This document shows, one piece after another, positions 17,366 to 26,381 of a stretch of 64,000 nucleotides of DNA. The notes under the pieces are model-generated. The model did no database searches. It saw only the letters and a program-made list of their open reading frames with translations, and had not been told where the DNA came from. Made by a program: the position numbers and the translations under genes. How positions within the stretch are numbered: the stretch's first letter is position 1; each line of letters starts with the position of its first letter. This DNA is from Neisseria subflava (lineage in GTDB: Bacteria > Pseudomonadota > Gammaproteobacteria > Burkholderiales > Neisseriaceae): contig NZ_CP073115.1 of the NCBI RefSeq assembly GCF_024205705.1, forward strand, positions 1,302,001-1,366,000. Reading direction: 5' to 3'.

Positions 17366-17676
17366 TAAGCAAGTTATAGCAAGCCGTAGCCTGCATATCC
17401 AACCGACTGCGTGCGTGGCTGCGCCACACACCCTATCGATGAATCACTCGGAACTTCAAAACCAAAGCGTAGGGGGTGTGCAGTACGCACGCGGTTACTT
17501 AATTGACGATTTGCTGTTGTAAATTTCAACTTAGTTTAAACTAACGCTTTCAGACGGCATGAAAAATGGCCGTCTGAAAATTGAAAATATTTTATCTAAA
17601 ATAACTCTCCTAATTCACAAAACAAAAAACGGATTCCAAATCATTGAAATCCGTTTTTCTGTAAAGCTTAGCCGTA
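17366..17676. repeat. Intergenic region with a palindromic repeat-like element and a DUS pair
   Basis: The stretch 17390-17510 contains GTGGC-TGC-GCCAC (near 17417-17430) and opposed CGTGCG/CGCACG arms (near 17411 and 17490). This looks like a dispersed GC-rich intergenic palindrome in otherwise AT-rich DNA. An AT-type DUS pair follows (17549-17558 and 17569-17578). I see no gene. Confidence 0.5.
17625..17658 (-). terminator. Terminator of the lipoprotein gene
   Basis: A perfect 11-bp stem (AAAAACGGATT with AATCCGTTTTT) and a T run on the minus strand lie 19 bp after the stop codon. It is not DUS-based. Confidence 0.9.
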
Positions 17677-18063
17677 TTATTTAGCTTCTTCTTTAGCGTC
17701 TTCAGCAGCTTCTTTGGCATCTTCCGCTGCGTCTTTTGCTTCTTCTTTAGCCTCTTCAGCGGCATCTTTAGCTTCTTCGGCTTTTTCTTCAGGAGTTTCT
17801 GCAGCAGGAACGCCTTTCAAAGCGTCCAAAGAAGTTTTACAAGTTGCATCGCGTTGGTCTGCAGGCAGGTTTTTCAACGCTTCTTTGGTTTGTTCGAAAG
17901 ATTTTTGCATCATGTCTTTGGTTGCGGCATCTACGTCTTTAGTTGCTTCGGCAAATGCTTTTTCGTACTCGTCACAAACGGCAGAAGAAGATGAGCCTGA
18001 ACCGCCGCATGCTGACAGGGACAGGGCTGCCAACAAAGCCGCCAATAAAGCTGATGTTTTCAT
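17677..18063 (-). CDS. Small lipoprotein with an Ala/Glu/Lys-rich helical tail
   Basis: A 128-residue precursor with a signal peptide ending in the lipobox LSAC (Cys 19), so it should be lipidated. The mature part has a Gly/Ser linker, a central helical domain with two further cysteines (VCDEYEK and ATCKTSL) that could form a disulphide, and a C-terminal tail of repeated EEAKDAAE-type units forming a long charged helix. It resembles small neisserial lipoproteins of the DUF5339 type, but that match is from memory. Function unknown. Monocistronic. Confidence 0.8.
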   Translation of the reverse strand: MKTSALLAALLAALSLSACGGSGSSSSAVCDEYEKAFAEATKDVDAATKDMMQKSFEQTKEALKNLPADQRDATCKTSLDALKGVPAAETPEEKAEEAKDAAEEAKEEAKDAAEDAKEAAEDAKEEAK

Positions 18064-18195
18064 GTGTCTCTCACTTTTTTTGAATGTAGGTTAAAGGAAG
18101 TTATATGTTAATTCATTATATGAAGGCGTCAAGAGTTTTTGTTTAATTTAATCAAAACTATATCATTAAAAGAGCCAGTCTATCTCAACATGATC

Positions 18196-18222
18196 AAGGC
18201 CGTCTGAAATTTCAGACGGCCT
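18196..18222 (-). terminator. DUS-pair terminator of nrdD
   Basis: Two DUS arms with almost no loop lie 28 bp beyond the nrdD stop. Confidence 0.85.
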
Positions 18223-18249
18223 TAGGTTTGAAGCAATCTTTTTCAACGA

Positions 18250-20031
18250 TTACGCCGCTTTACGGTGATAATGTCTGAGCGCATGCTCTTTGCGTCGTCC
18301 GCTTGAGAAGGCGGATACGCGCTTCAGATAACCGATCACTCGGGTGCCGTAGTCGATGTCGTGGCTGCCGCAGGCAGAACAGGCGTGCAGGGTGCGTTTG
18401 TCGATATGGCCGCATTCGTTGCAGATGGTGATGCGCACGTTTACGCAGAAGTAGTTGCAGCCGGTTTGCGCGGCGATGTCCAAGAGCGAGCGGTAGCCGG
18501 TTTCGGGCAGGGCTTCGTCAAGGTTCAAGTGCAGCGCGGAGCCGCCGTCGAGCCAGTCCACCAGTTCTTTGCCGTGCAGCAGGAATTTGTCGAGCGCATT
18601 AATTTCTTCGTCTTCAACGACGTAGAAATAGGAGTTGTAGCATTCGCGACTGACTTTATAGCCGTCGGCTTTGTCCCATTTGGCGTTTTTCACGCCGAGG
18701 TTTTCGGCAGGAACGAACTCGGTGTTGAACTTCACGCCGAAGTGTTTGCTGGCGGCTTGATTGGCTTCAAATATGGTTTTCAGACGGCCTTGGACAAAGT
18801 TGATGTAATCGTCGTTGTAGCCGACTTTGATGCCTTGCGATTCGGCGGCTTCCGCCATGCCGTTGATGCCGATGGTGAGGAACTGTTTGTCCAACGTGAT
18901 GAAGCCTGCATCGTAAACGGGCAGCATTCCGGCGGCTTGGTATTCTTCCATCAGTTTGCGGTAGGCGTATTGGTATTTGTGGATTTTGGCGACTTCGGCG
19001 GCAAGGTCGCGCCCGTCTTGTTCCAGCCGGTTCATATTGATGGTAATGACGTTGATGGAACCGGTCGCCACGCCGCCCGCGCCGAGGGTGTAGCTGAAAG
19101 TGCGGTCTTCAATGGCATTGCGCAGGCGGCAGCAGGAAGCCAAGGAGTCGGGGTTGTCGGAAAGATAGACGAAGAAGGAATTGCCTTCCGCCAACTCTTT
19201 CGCCATTTCGTCAGCGAACACGGTGTCTTTGCATTTGCCACCGTCGGTCAGCATTGCAGCGGTCACGACAGGGAAGGTCAAAACGGCTTTGGTGCGTTCC
19301 TGATTGAACCATTTGAGGAAGAAGTTTTGCAGCTTCGCTACGCTCGTCCAAACCGGTTTGCTGAAATCGGGGAAGACGAAATCGCCGAACATTGCGTCGA
19401 AATAGTATTGATCGTAAACGGAAATATTCCAAAACACGCTCTGATAGCCGCGCGCGGCGGCGGGCTGGTTGATGCTGTACACCACCTGCTGCATGTGGTT
19501 GGCGATTTCTTTGCTGTGGGTTTCCAAATAATCGTCGCCGTAGTCTTTGCGGGCGAAGTAGTCGAAATAAGTCAGAAATTCTACCGTAGCCACCGCGCCG
19601 GCAAACTGCGCGCTGATGGCAAACACAAGATTGATAAACGAGCCGCAAAACGATGCCAAATGTTGCGGCGCCTTGGATTCGCCGCCGAGTTTGCTTAAGC
19701 CGTCGAGCAGGAAGGGATACAGCGTAACCGACACACAATAAGGCTTAAGGCTGGTCTCGTCGTGCACATAAATCTCGTGCGCCTCAATCTGGCGGATGTA
19801 TTCGTCGGTGACGGATTGGTCGAAAATTTCGGCGATTTTGCGCGACACTTGGACGCGGTTAATCTGCACGAAAAAGTCTTTCATGATTTCCGCTTCCATC
19901 GTGGCGATGTTTTTCTGGGTAACGTTGGCATTGGCGTCCATTTTCGAGCCGTCCGCCGCGTTTTGCGCGCTGATGTAGTCGCGCATGAATTGTAGTTTTC
20001 CGTTTAACTGTTCGGGATGCAGCCGAATCAT
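18250..20031 (-). CDS. nrdD: Anaerobic (class III) ribonucleoside-triphosphate reductase
   Basis: NrdD reduces ribonucleoside triphosphates to deoxyribonucleotides without oxygen, using a glycyl radical. Features: no N-terminal ATP-cone (593 residues, the short form); cysteines such as SCCRLR mid-protein; a C-terminal zinc site CNECG...CSACG; and the glycyl-radical region TRVIGYL near residue 568. The start MIRLHPEQL is chosen because AGGAG lies seven bases upstream, although the frame extends 13 codons further. The activase gene nrdG is 117 bp upstream on the same strand, so both are probably co-regulated. Confidence 0.95.
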   Translation of the reverse strand: MIRLHPEQLNGKLQFMRDYISAQNAADGSKMDANANVTQKNIATMEAEIMKDFFVQINRVQVSRKIAEIFDQSVTDEYIRQIEAHEIYVHDETSLKPYCVSVTLYPFLLDGLSKLGGESKAPQHLASFCGSFINLVFAISAQFAGAVATVEFLTYFDYFARKDYGDDYLETHSKEIANHMQQVVYSINQPAAARGYQSVFWNISVYDQYYFDAMFGDFVFPDFSKPVWTSVAKLQNFFLKWFNQERTKAVLTFPVVTAAMLTDGGKCKDTVFADEMAKELAEGNSFFVYLSDNPDSLASCCRLRNAIEDRTFSYTLGAGGVATGSINVITINMNRLEQDGRDLAAEVAKIHKYQYAYRKLMEEYQAAGMLPVYDAGFITLDKQFLTIGINGMAEAAESQGIKVGYNDDYINFVQGRLKTIFEANQAASKHFGVKFNTEFVPAENLGVKNAKWDKADGYKVSRECYNSYFYVVEDEEINALDKFLLHGKELVDWLDGGSALHLNLDEALPETGYRSLLDIAAQTGCNYFCVNVRITICNECGHIDKRTLHACSACGSHDIDYGTRVIGYLKRVSAFSSGRRKEHALRHYHRKAA

Positions 20032-20148
20032 GTTAATTCTCCTGTATGGTTTGGATGATTTATCAAGCAATGACGGTCAGGCCGTCTGAAACATCGCTGT
20101 CAGCGAATACAATAAATTCAATTTAAATCAGTGCAATACAGCATTGAG

Positions 20149-20658
20149 CTAAATTGAAGCCACTGGAAACACTTTAGGCACGGGTTTGTCTTTGATAAAC
20201 AATCGGTTCAACACTTCGCCCGTGCGCAAATCGATAAACTTCTGATTGGTGGTCGGGCTGTCTAAGCCACCCAGCTCCATCTGCCAGCGGCCGGTTTTCA
20301 GATACGTCAGATAAGGCAGAATGCCGTCTGAAACCGCTTCCAACTCCTCACGCTCCAGGCCGGTGTACAAGCAGGCTTTCAGACCTTGCTGGGCAACAAT
20401 GACCAACATTTTCTGCAAGGCTTTCGGCTGCCATTCCCCGCCCATAAACAACACGCAGCTAATTAGCCCGCGATAGCGTTTCAGACGACCTTTTAAATAA
20501 TCCTCGGTCAATTCCGTGCCAATGCCCTCTTTCCATGTATCGGCACTATGACAGCCTTTACAACGCAGCGGGCAACCGGAAAACAGAAACGCCAGCGACA
20601 CTTCGCCCGGCACTTCCTGCCAAACAATTTGCTCAACTGTAAATTTCAAACCGTTCAT
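20149..20658 (-). CDS. nrdG: Anaerobic ribonucleotide reductase activating protein (radical SAM)
   Basis: NrdG makes the glycyl radical on NrdD using a 4Fe-4S cluster and S-adenosylmethionine. The cluster motif CxxxCxxC is plain (GCPLRCKGCH, near residue 35), and the length (169 residues) suits NrdG. I chose the ATG giving MNGLKFTVEQ. A GTG six codons upstream is possible but lies inside the NrdR-like box. No clear SD is seen at either start. nrdD follows. The pair allows DNA precursor synthesis when oxygen is absent. Confidence 0.92.
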   Translation of the reverse strand: MNGLKFTVEQIVWQEVPGEVSLAFLFSGCPLRCKGCHSADTWKEGIGTELTEDYLKGRLKRYRGLISCVLFMGGEWQPKALQKMLVIVAQQGLKACLYTGLEREELEAVSDGILPYLTYLKTGRWQMELGGLDSPTTNQKFIDLRTGEVLNRLFIKDKPVPKVFPVASI

Positions 20659-20672
20659 TGCAATGCCATAAA

Positions 20673-20720
20673 ACACAAGATATGGTGTGCATTAAAACAC
20701 AATACTACTAGATATGGTAT
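20673..20720 (-). promoter_or_regulatory. Paired NrdR-box-like sites upstream of nrdG-nrdD
   Basis: ACACAAGATATGGTGT (20673-20688) matches 14 of 16 positions of the NrdR box ACACWATATATWGTGT. A weaker copy (20705-20720, 11 of 16) lies exactly 32 bp away. NrdR usually binds two boxes about three helical turns apart, so the spacing supports repression of nrdGD by NrdR when dATP is high. Scored by eye. Confidence 0.6.
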
Positions 20721-20900
20721 TTTTATTTAACAATGCATTTTACTTATATAATAGATTTTTATTATTTAACTGATTGCCTATTACTATAAAATAGCAATTT
20801 TAAACCAATAAAAAGTCCGCCTGAACACGATTCAGACGGCCTGTAATTAAAAAAAGAAAAGCAAACTCCGTTATAGCAAAGTCTATCTAAATAAAACAAA

Positions 20901-20933
20901 AAAGGCCGTCTGAAATCATCTTTCAGACGGCCT
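20901..20933 (-). terminator. DUS-pair terminator of the THUMP methyltransferase gene
   Basis: Inverted DUS with a short loop, 13 bp after the stop. A second, degenerate pair (AGTCCGCCTGAA with a normal DUS) lies at 20812-20841. Confidence 0.82.
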
Positions 20934-20945
20934 CAATTTCAGGTT

Positions 20946-22088
20946 TTAGCCCCGATTTGAGCCTTTAACCATATCCATCAAAAACAATCGGCAATCCAAG
21001 TTGCCATTAAACAGCGGAATTTTACGCTTCGGAGAAAGGCGCATAAATTTCGGCATATCGCGATCGCCGGTAAACATCCCAACCAACCAGCCTGCGTAAT
21101 GCTGTTTCAACCATGTGCCCAGTTGCGGATAAAGCGCCTGTAAAGCCTGAATTTCGGCAAGGCGCACGCCATAAGGCGGATTGGAAATCATAATGCCGTG
21201 TTCGCCGTTTGGCCGTACGGCTTGCGCATCTTGCACGTCAAAGCGAATGAAATTATCCACTTCGGCGGCTTGAGCATTGGCTAATGCGGCACGGATCATA
21301 TAACGGTCGTTGTCGCTGCCGGAAATTGGCGCAGCTGCCGGTTTGATTTGTTTTTCAGCCTCACGGCGCAGCGCTTGCCATTTTTCTTTGTCGAAGTTTT
21401 GCAGTTTTTCAAAACCGAAACGGCGCATCAAACCCGGCGCACGGTGTGTCGCAATCCATGCAGCCTCAATAGCAATCGTGCCGCTGCCGCAAAACGGGTC
21501 TTGGAAAGGCTGCGTACCGTCGTAGTCTGCCAAAAGCAGCAAACCTGCCGCCAAGTTCTCTCTTAATGGCGCTTCGCCGGTATCCTGACGATAGCCGCGT
21601 TTGAAGAGTGCTTCGCCGGAAGTATCGATAAAGATTTCCACGTTGCGCTCATCGATAAAGGCATGAATGCGGATATCGGGGTTGATTTTGCCCACGCTCG
21701 GACGCGCATCATAAATATCGCGGAAGGCATCGCAGACGGCATCTTTGATTTTCAAACCGACAAAATCCAAGCTTTTCACATTGGCGCGCTTGCCTTCGAC
21801 TTTGACTTTAAAGGTCTGCTCCAGCTTAAACCAACCTGTCCAATGCAGATTTCGTGCCAATTTGTAGATATCGTGTTCGCTGCGATAACCGCCTTTGGTC
21901 AAACGCAGCAAAACACGGCTGGCAACGCGCGAATGCAGGTTGATGCGATACACCTGCTCCATCGTGCCTTTACATGCCACACCGCCGTCAACAGCGCGGA
22001 TATCCTGACATGCCATGCTTTCGAGTTCCTGCGTCAAAGGCGCTTCCAAACCGCGAGGACAAGTGATAAAAAGTGAATAAACCGTCAT
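20946..22088 (-). CDS. rlmL: THUMP-domain 23S rRNA guanine-N2 methyltransferase (RlmL-type)
   Basis: A 380-residue protein equivalent to the N-terminal half of E. coli RlmKL, which makes m2G2445 in 23S rRNA. An N-terminal ferredoxin-like/THUMP region (about 1-160) precedes a Rossmann methyltransferase domain with QDPFCGSGTIAIEAA (SAM site) and the catalytic ISNPPYG motif. GGAAAGG lies just upstream of the ATG. It lacks the RlmK half found fused in enterobacteria, so only the guanine-2445 activity is expected. Confidence 0.88.
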   Translation of the reverse strand: MTVYSLFITCPRGLEAPLTQELESMACQDIRAVDGGVACKGTMEQVYRINLHSRVASRVLLRLTKGGYRSEHDIYKLARNLHWTGWFKLEQTFKVKVEGKRANVKSLDFVGLKIKDAVCDAFRDIYDARPSVGKINPDIRIHAFIDERNVEIFIDTSGEALFKRGYRQDTGEAPLRENLAAGLLLLADYDGTQPFQDPFCGSGTIAIEAAWIATHRAPGLMRRFGFEKLQNFDKEKWQALRREAEKQIKPAAAPISGSDNDRYMIRAALANAQAAEVDNFIRFDVQDAQAVRPNGEHGIMISNPPYGVRLAEIQALQALYPQLGTWLKQHYAGWLVGMFTGDRDMPKFMRLSPKRKIPLFNGNLDCRLFLMDMVKGSNRG

Positions 22089-22161
22089 ATAAAACCTTTC
22101 CGGGTAGGGCTATCCGAACCACTCGGATAACAAATAAAAACAATATTATAGCCGAAAAACC

Positions 22162-22192
22162 AAAGGCCGTCTGAAACTTCAGACGGCCTTTA
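22162..22192 (-). terminator. DUS-pair terminator of the NCS2 permease gene
   Basis: Inverted DUS with a 3-nt loop and T-rich flank, 13 bp past the stop codon. Confidence 0.85.
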
Positions 22193-22204
22193 AATAAAGC
22201 TTGC

Positions 22205-23596
22205 TTAGTGCTCCAAACTATCGGTTTCCACCTTAACCGCTTTATCGGTTTTATCCTCCGGCAAAACCAAGTTCAACAATACCGCCATAATACCGCCGGC
22301 GGAAATTGAGTTTTGGAACAATACAGGCAGGTTTTTGAACACTTCCGGCTCAAACGCCACGCCCAAACCCAAACCGACAGAAGTAGCCGCGATGACCGCT
22401 TCACGACGGCGAATACCGTGGCTGACCAAAATCCGCACACCGGCAATCGCAATCAGACCAAACATCAACACCATCGCACCACCCAAAACCGGACTCGGAA
22501 TCGTGGTAAACGCGCGGCCAATGACGGGGAACAAGCCCAGCAATACCAAAATCGCCGCAATATATTTGCCCACATGGCGCGAAGCCACGCCGGTCATTTG
22601 AATCACGCCGTTGTTTTGCGCAAAAGTGGTCAAAGGCAAAGAGCCCAATGCAGTCGCAATCACAGACACCAAACCATCTGCCAATACACCGCCGCGCAGG
22701 CGTTTGGTGTATTCCTCACCCTCAATCGGCTGCTCGGAAACCATCGCAGTCGCCGTCAAATCGCCAACCGCTTCAAATACGCTCAACAAGAAAATCGCAC
22801 CGGCTACGATAAACGCGTGCCAATCAAATGCAAAGCCATATTTAAACGGAACCGGCAGAGTAATCAGCGGCAGGTTTTGCAGGGCAGAAAAATCTACTTT
22901 GCCCAAAAACAGCGCAACAATATAACCGACAATCAAACCCACCGCGATGCCGCTCATACGCAACAATGGATTTTTCAAGCAGTTGAAAACCAATACAATC
23001 AGCAACACCAGCGATGCCAGACCTAAGTTTTCCATTGAGCCGAACGTGCCGTCTGCTTTCGCACCGAAGCCGCCGCCGAAATCGGTAATGCCGACATGTA
23101 CCAAGCTCAAACCGATCAACATGACTACCACGCCGCTTACAGTCGGCGTAATCACTTTTTTCAAATAAGGCAAAAGCCAAGCGGAGAAGCACACCAAAAA
23201 CGCGCCGACAAAGGACACGCCCAGAAGCGTTGAAATCATCGCATCTTCAGTCAAGCCGCCCTCTTTCATACCGGTACCGAGTGCAATCATCACGGTAACA
23301 AAAGAGAAGTTGACCGACTGAATCGACAACATACCCGAACCGACCGGCCCGAAACGGTTGACCTGCAAATAAGTACCGACACCGGAAGCCACCATCGCCA
23401 TCGACACCAAATAAGCCGTCATTTCAACCGGCAGCTCCAACGCCCCGCCGACAATCAATGCCGGAGTAATCATCGGGACAAAAATCGCCAGAAGGTGCGT
23501 AACCGCACTCAACAACGCATTACCAAACGGCGGCTTATCTTCCAAACCATAAACCAAATCAAGCGGTTCCGCTTGTTTTTCAGTCATTCCGGCCAT
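22205..23596 (-). CDS. NCS2 family nucleobase (xanthine/uric acid-type) permease
   Basis: A 463-residue inner-membrane protein with about 12-14 membrane segments. It shows NCS2/NAT signatures: SVNFSFVTVMIALG, the substrate-site segment VFEAVGDLTATAMVSEQP and the NAT motif QNNGVIQMTGVASR. The motif is closest to the XanP/XanQ and uric acid branch, so purine import is likely. Exact substrate is inferred. AGAAGG precedes the ATG by six bases. Monocistronic. Confidence 0.92.
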   Translation of the reverse strand: MAGMTEKQAEPLDLVYGLEDKPPFGNALLSAVTHLLAIFVPMITPALIVGGALELPVEMTAYLVSMAMVASGVGTYLQVNRFGPVGSGMLSIQSVNFSFVTVMIALGTGMKEGGLTEDAMISTLLGVSFVGAFLVCFSAWLLPYLKKVITPTVSGVVVMLIGLSLVHVGITDFGGGFGAKADGTFGSMENLGLASLVLLIVLVFNCLKNPLLRMSGIAVGLIVGYIVALFLGKVDFSALQNLPLITLPVPFKYGFAFDWHAFIVAGAIFLLSVFEAVGDLTATAMVSEQPIEGEEYTKRLRGGVLADGLVSVIATALGSLPLTTFAQNNGVIQMTGVASRHVGKYIAAILVLLGLFPVIGRAFTTIPSPVLGGAMVLMFGLIAIAGVRILVSHGIRRREAVIAATSVGLGLGVAFEPEVFKNLPVLFQNSISAGGIMAVLLNLVLPEDKTDKAVKVETDSLEH

Positions 23597-23932
23597 GTTG
23601 AACCTTCTCTCAAGAATCGTTAAAAAATATTAAGATGCGTATTTTAACCAATTTGAAATGTATCAGCAAATTCAAAACCATCAGGCCGTCTGAAAGTTCC
23701 GCCCAACTGTTTTCAGACGGCCTCAAACCGCCTTAACACATTTTAATTCTTGACATCATTTTTCCATCTTAAAACAAACAAACCAATGATTTAAAAATGT
23801 ATTATTCATTAAGATAATGACAAGTCACCATTAAACAGCAAAGCCGCTTAGCGGATATGTTTCACACAAACAACAAAGTAAGCTACAATCCGATGAATAA
23901 TCCACCTACACCATAAAATTAAAGGTTTCCGT
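23597..23932. other. 336-bp divergent intergenic region before dapA
   Basis: It contains a widely spaced DUS pair (23682-23723), AT-rich DNA, a small hairpin CCGC-TTA-GCGG (23843-23853) and the dapA promoter. No gene seen. Confidence 0.6.
23861..23889 (+). promoter_or_regulatory. Predicted dapA promoter
   Basis: TTCACA (-35, 5 of 6) and TACAAT (-10, 5 of 6) with a 17-bp spacer, 44 bp ahead of the dapA start codon. Confidence 0.65.
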
Positions 23933-24808
23933 ATGTTAAAAGGCAGTCTGGTTGCCCTGATTACTCCGATGAATCAAGACGGCAGCATCAACTACGAACA
24001 ACTTCATGACTTAATCGACTGGCACATTGAAAACGGCACCGACGGCATCGTCGCAGTCGGCACTACTGGCGAGTCAGCCACCCTGCCTGTCGAAGAACAT
24101 TTGACCGTTATTGAAGCCACTGTCAAACACGTCAACAAGCGCGTTCCCGTTATCGCCGGCACAGGCGCCAACAATACTGTCGAAGCCATCGCCCTTTCCA
24201 AAGCCGCCGAGCAAGCCGGTGCGGACTACACCTTATCTGTTGTTCCCTACTACAACAAACCTTCGCAAGAAGGTATTTACCAACATTTCAAAGCCATCGC
24301 CGAAGCCACTTCGATTCCGATGGTTATTTATAATGTTCCCGGCCGTACCGTCGTGAGCATGAGCAACGACACTATTTTGCGTTTGGCCGAGATTCCGAAT
24401 ATTGTCGGCGTGAAAGAAGCCAGCGGCAATATCGGTAACAACATCGAATTGATCAACAGCGTTCCTGAAGGTTTTGCCGTATTCTCCGGCGACGATCCTA
24501 CCGGCCTGCCTTTCATGCTGTGTGGCGGTCATGGCGTGGTAACCGTCGCAGCCAACGTTGCACCGAAACTCTTTGCCGATATGTGCCGAGCCGCCCTTGA
24601 GGGCGATATTGCGACCGCCCGTCGTCTAAACGAGCAACTTATCCCAATTTATAACACCATGTTCTGCGAGCCCAGCCCGGCCGCGCCCAAATGGGGCCTG
24701 AGCTTATTGGGCAAATGCGAACCCCATGTTCGTCTGCCTTTGGTAGCACTGACCGAAGCCGGTCAAGCCAAAGTCCGAGCCGCTCTGGAAAAATCAGGAC
24801 AAATCTGA
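23933..24808 (+). CDS. dapA: 4-hydroxy-tetrahydrodipicolinate synthase
   Basis: DapA condenses pyruvate with aspartate semialdehyde at the entry to lysine and diaminopimelate synthesis. The 291-residue TIM barrel shows GTTGESATL, the Tyr region YYNKPSQEG, YNVPGRT, and the Schiff-base lysine in GVKEASG (near residue 161). AAAGG precedes the ATG. bamC follows after a DUS pair, the same dapA-bamC (nlpB) order as in E. coli. Confidence 0.97.
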   Translation: MLKGSLVALITPMNQDGSINYEQLHDLIDWHIENGTDGIVAVGTTGESATLPVEEHLTVIEATVKHVNKRVPVIAGTGANNTVEAIALSKAAEQAGADYTLSVVPYYNKPSQEGIYQHFKAIAEATSIPMVIYNVPGRTVVSMSNDTILRLAEIPNIVGVKEASGNIGNNIELINSVPEGFAVFSGDDPTGLPFMLCGGHGVVTVAANVAPKLFADMCRAALEGDIATARRLNEQLIPIYNTMFCEPSPAAPKWGLSLLGKCEPHVRLPLVALTEAGQAKVRAALEKSGQI

Positions 24809-24817
24809 TCCGGAAAT

Positions 24818-24857
24818 AAGGCCGTCTGAATCCCAAACACCCTTTTCAGACGGCCTC
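24818..24857 (+). terminator. DUS pair between dapA and bamC
   Basis: Inverted DUS arms with a 14-nt loop. It may attenuate rather than stop transcription, since bamC has no obvious promoter of its own. Confidence 0.6.
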
Positions 24858-24889
24858 CCTGTTAAGAACTTCATCCACAGGAAAACAAG

Positions 24890-26020
24890 ATGACCTATAT
24901 CAAACCCATCGTAGTAGCCCTCGCCCTGATTAGCATGACTGCCTGTTCCGGCAGCAAAAAAGAACAACCCAAACTCGACTATCAAAGTCAATCTCACCGC
25001 TTGGTCAAACTGGAAGTACCACCTGATTTGAACAACCCAGACCAAGGCAACCTCTATCAATTACCGGCAGGCAGCGGCGCCGTCCGTGCCAGCGACTTCA
25101 ACAAACGCCGCACTCAGGCCGTACAACAACCTGCCAATGCAGAAGTTTTGAAATCCGTTAAAGGCGTACGCCTTGAGCGTGACGGCAATCAACGCTGGTT
25201 GGTTGTCGATGGTAAATCGCCTCGCGAAATTTGGCCTTTGCTGAAAGTGTTCTGGCAAGAAAACGGTTTTGACATCAAATCCGAAGAACCAGCCATCGGC
25301 CAAATGGAAACCGAGTGGGCTGAAAACCGAGCCAAAATCCCTCAAGACAGCCTGCGCCGCCTGTTGGATAAAGTCGGCTTGGGCGGTATCTACTCTACCA
25401 GCGAACGCGACAAGTTCATCATCCGCATCGAACAAGGTAAAAACGGTTCGACCGACATCTTCTTCGCCCACAAAGGCATGAAAGAAGTTTATGCCGACCG
25501 TAAAAAAGACACTACGATGTGGCAGCCGGGTGAAAACGACCCTAACCTTGAAGCCGCATTCCTCGCTCGCTTTATGCAATATTTGGGCGTTGACGGTCAG
25601 CAAGCTGAACAGGCCCTGACCCAAAGCGTTGCCGCCCGCAGCAATGCTTCTGAGTTGGCCCGTGTGGACAACGGCACCCTGCTGCTGGCAGGCGATTACG
25701 GCCGCAACTGGCGCCGTACTGCCCTTGCGCTTGACCGCATTGGCCTGACTGTTATCGGTCAAAATGCCGAACGCCGCGCTTTCTTGGTTCAACAAGCGCC
25801 AACCGAAGGTGAAGCAGTTGCCAATAAAAAACCGGGCCTGTTCAAACGTGTATTTGGCAAAGGCAAAGCGGAAGCGCCAAAAACTTATCCTGAAATCATC
25901 GTGTATGTTGAGCCTATCAACAATGGCGCACGCCTCCATCTGTTGAACAAAGATGGTAGCCCATACAAAGGCAGCGATGCCTCCACATTGTTGAGCCGCC
26001 TGCACACAGAATTGCGTTAA
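24890..26020 (+). CDS. bamC: Outer membrane assembly lipoprotein BamC
   Basis: BamC is a lipoprotein of the BAM complex that inserts beta-barrels in the outer membrane. The 376-residue precursor has a signal peptide with lipobox MTAC (Cys 19). An unstructured N-terminal stretch then carries LEVPPDLNNPDQ, the segment that in E. coli lies along BamD. Two helix-grip domains follow. AGGA precedes the start by seven bases. Genomic position after dapA agrees. Confidence 0.93.
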   Translation: MTYIKPIVVALALISMTACSGSKKEQPKLDYQSQSHRLVKLEVPPDLNNPDQGNLYQLPAGSGAVRASDFNKRRTQAVQQPANAEVLKSVKGVRLERDGNQRWLVVDGKSPREIWPLLKVFWQENGFDIKSEEPAIGQMETEWAENRAKIPQDSLRRLLDKVGLGGIYSTSERDKFIIRIEQGKNGSTDIFFAHKGMKEVYADRKKDTTMWQPGENDPNLEAAFLARFMQYLGVDGQQAEQALTQSVAARSNASELARVDNGTLLLAGDYGRNWRRTALALDRIGLTVIGQNAERRAFLVQQAPTEGEAVANKKPGLFKRVFGKGKAEAPKTYPEIIVYVEPINNGARLHLLNKDGSPYKGSDASTLLSRLHTELR

Positions 26021-26035
26021 TCCGTTATTCGACTT

Positions 26036-26066
26036 AAGGCCGTCTGAAATATTCAGACGGCCTTTT
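26036..26066 (+). terminator. DUS-pair terminator of bamC
   Basis: Tight inverted DUS followed by five T, 15 bp after the stop codon. Confidence 0.88.
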
Positions 26067-26141
26067 TAACGAATACGATATGGTTTCAAATTCCCAATCT
26101 GACGTTATAATCAGAACATTTTTCCCCTTACCCAAGCTGCC

Positions 26142-26372
26142 ATGACCCGACAAAAAGCCTATCTGCTCCTGACTGCCCTGTTTACCCTGATGTTTATCGT
26201 ACTGATTCTGTTGGGCGCTTATCTTCTGAGCATACACAGCAAACAATTTGCCGTTGCCGCCTTTCTGTTTGCCTTTGCAGCCGTTTTTGCCCAAATCGGC
26301 AGCCTTGCCCTTTATATCCGCCACAAAGCACGCGCACAAATGGCTCGTATGCAGCAAACCGAAAACCATTAA
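26142..26372 (+). CDS. Small two-helix membrane protein
   Basis: A 76-residue protein with two hydrophobic segments (about 7-30 and 37-59) and a basic C-terminus. I do not recognise it. It ends 9 bp before rdgB and is probably translated from the same message. Its stop is followed at once by the rdgB SD (AAGGAAAA). Confidence 0.7.
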   Translation: MTRQKAYLLLTALFTLMFIVLILLGAYLLSIHSKQFAVAAFLFAFAAVFAQIGSLALYIRHKARAQMARMQQTENH

Positions 26373-26381
26373 GGAAAAACC

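Noticed and set aside
18361..19698. 445-codon open frame antisense to nrdD
   Set aside because: It is a codon-bias shadow of nrdD: low-complexity residues rich in Ala, Val and Phe, with no ribosome binding site.
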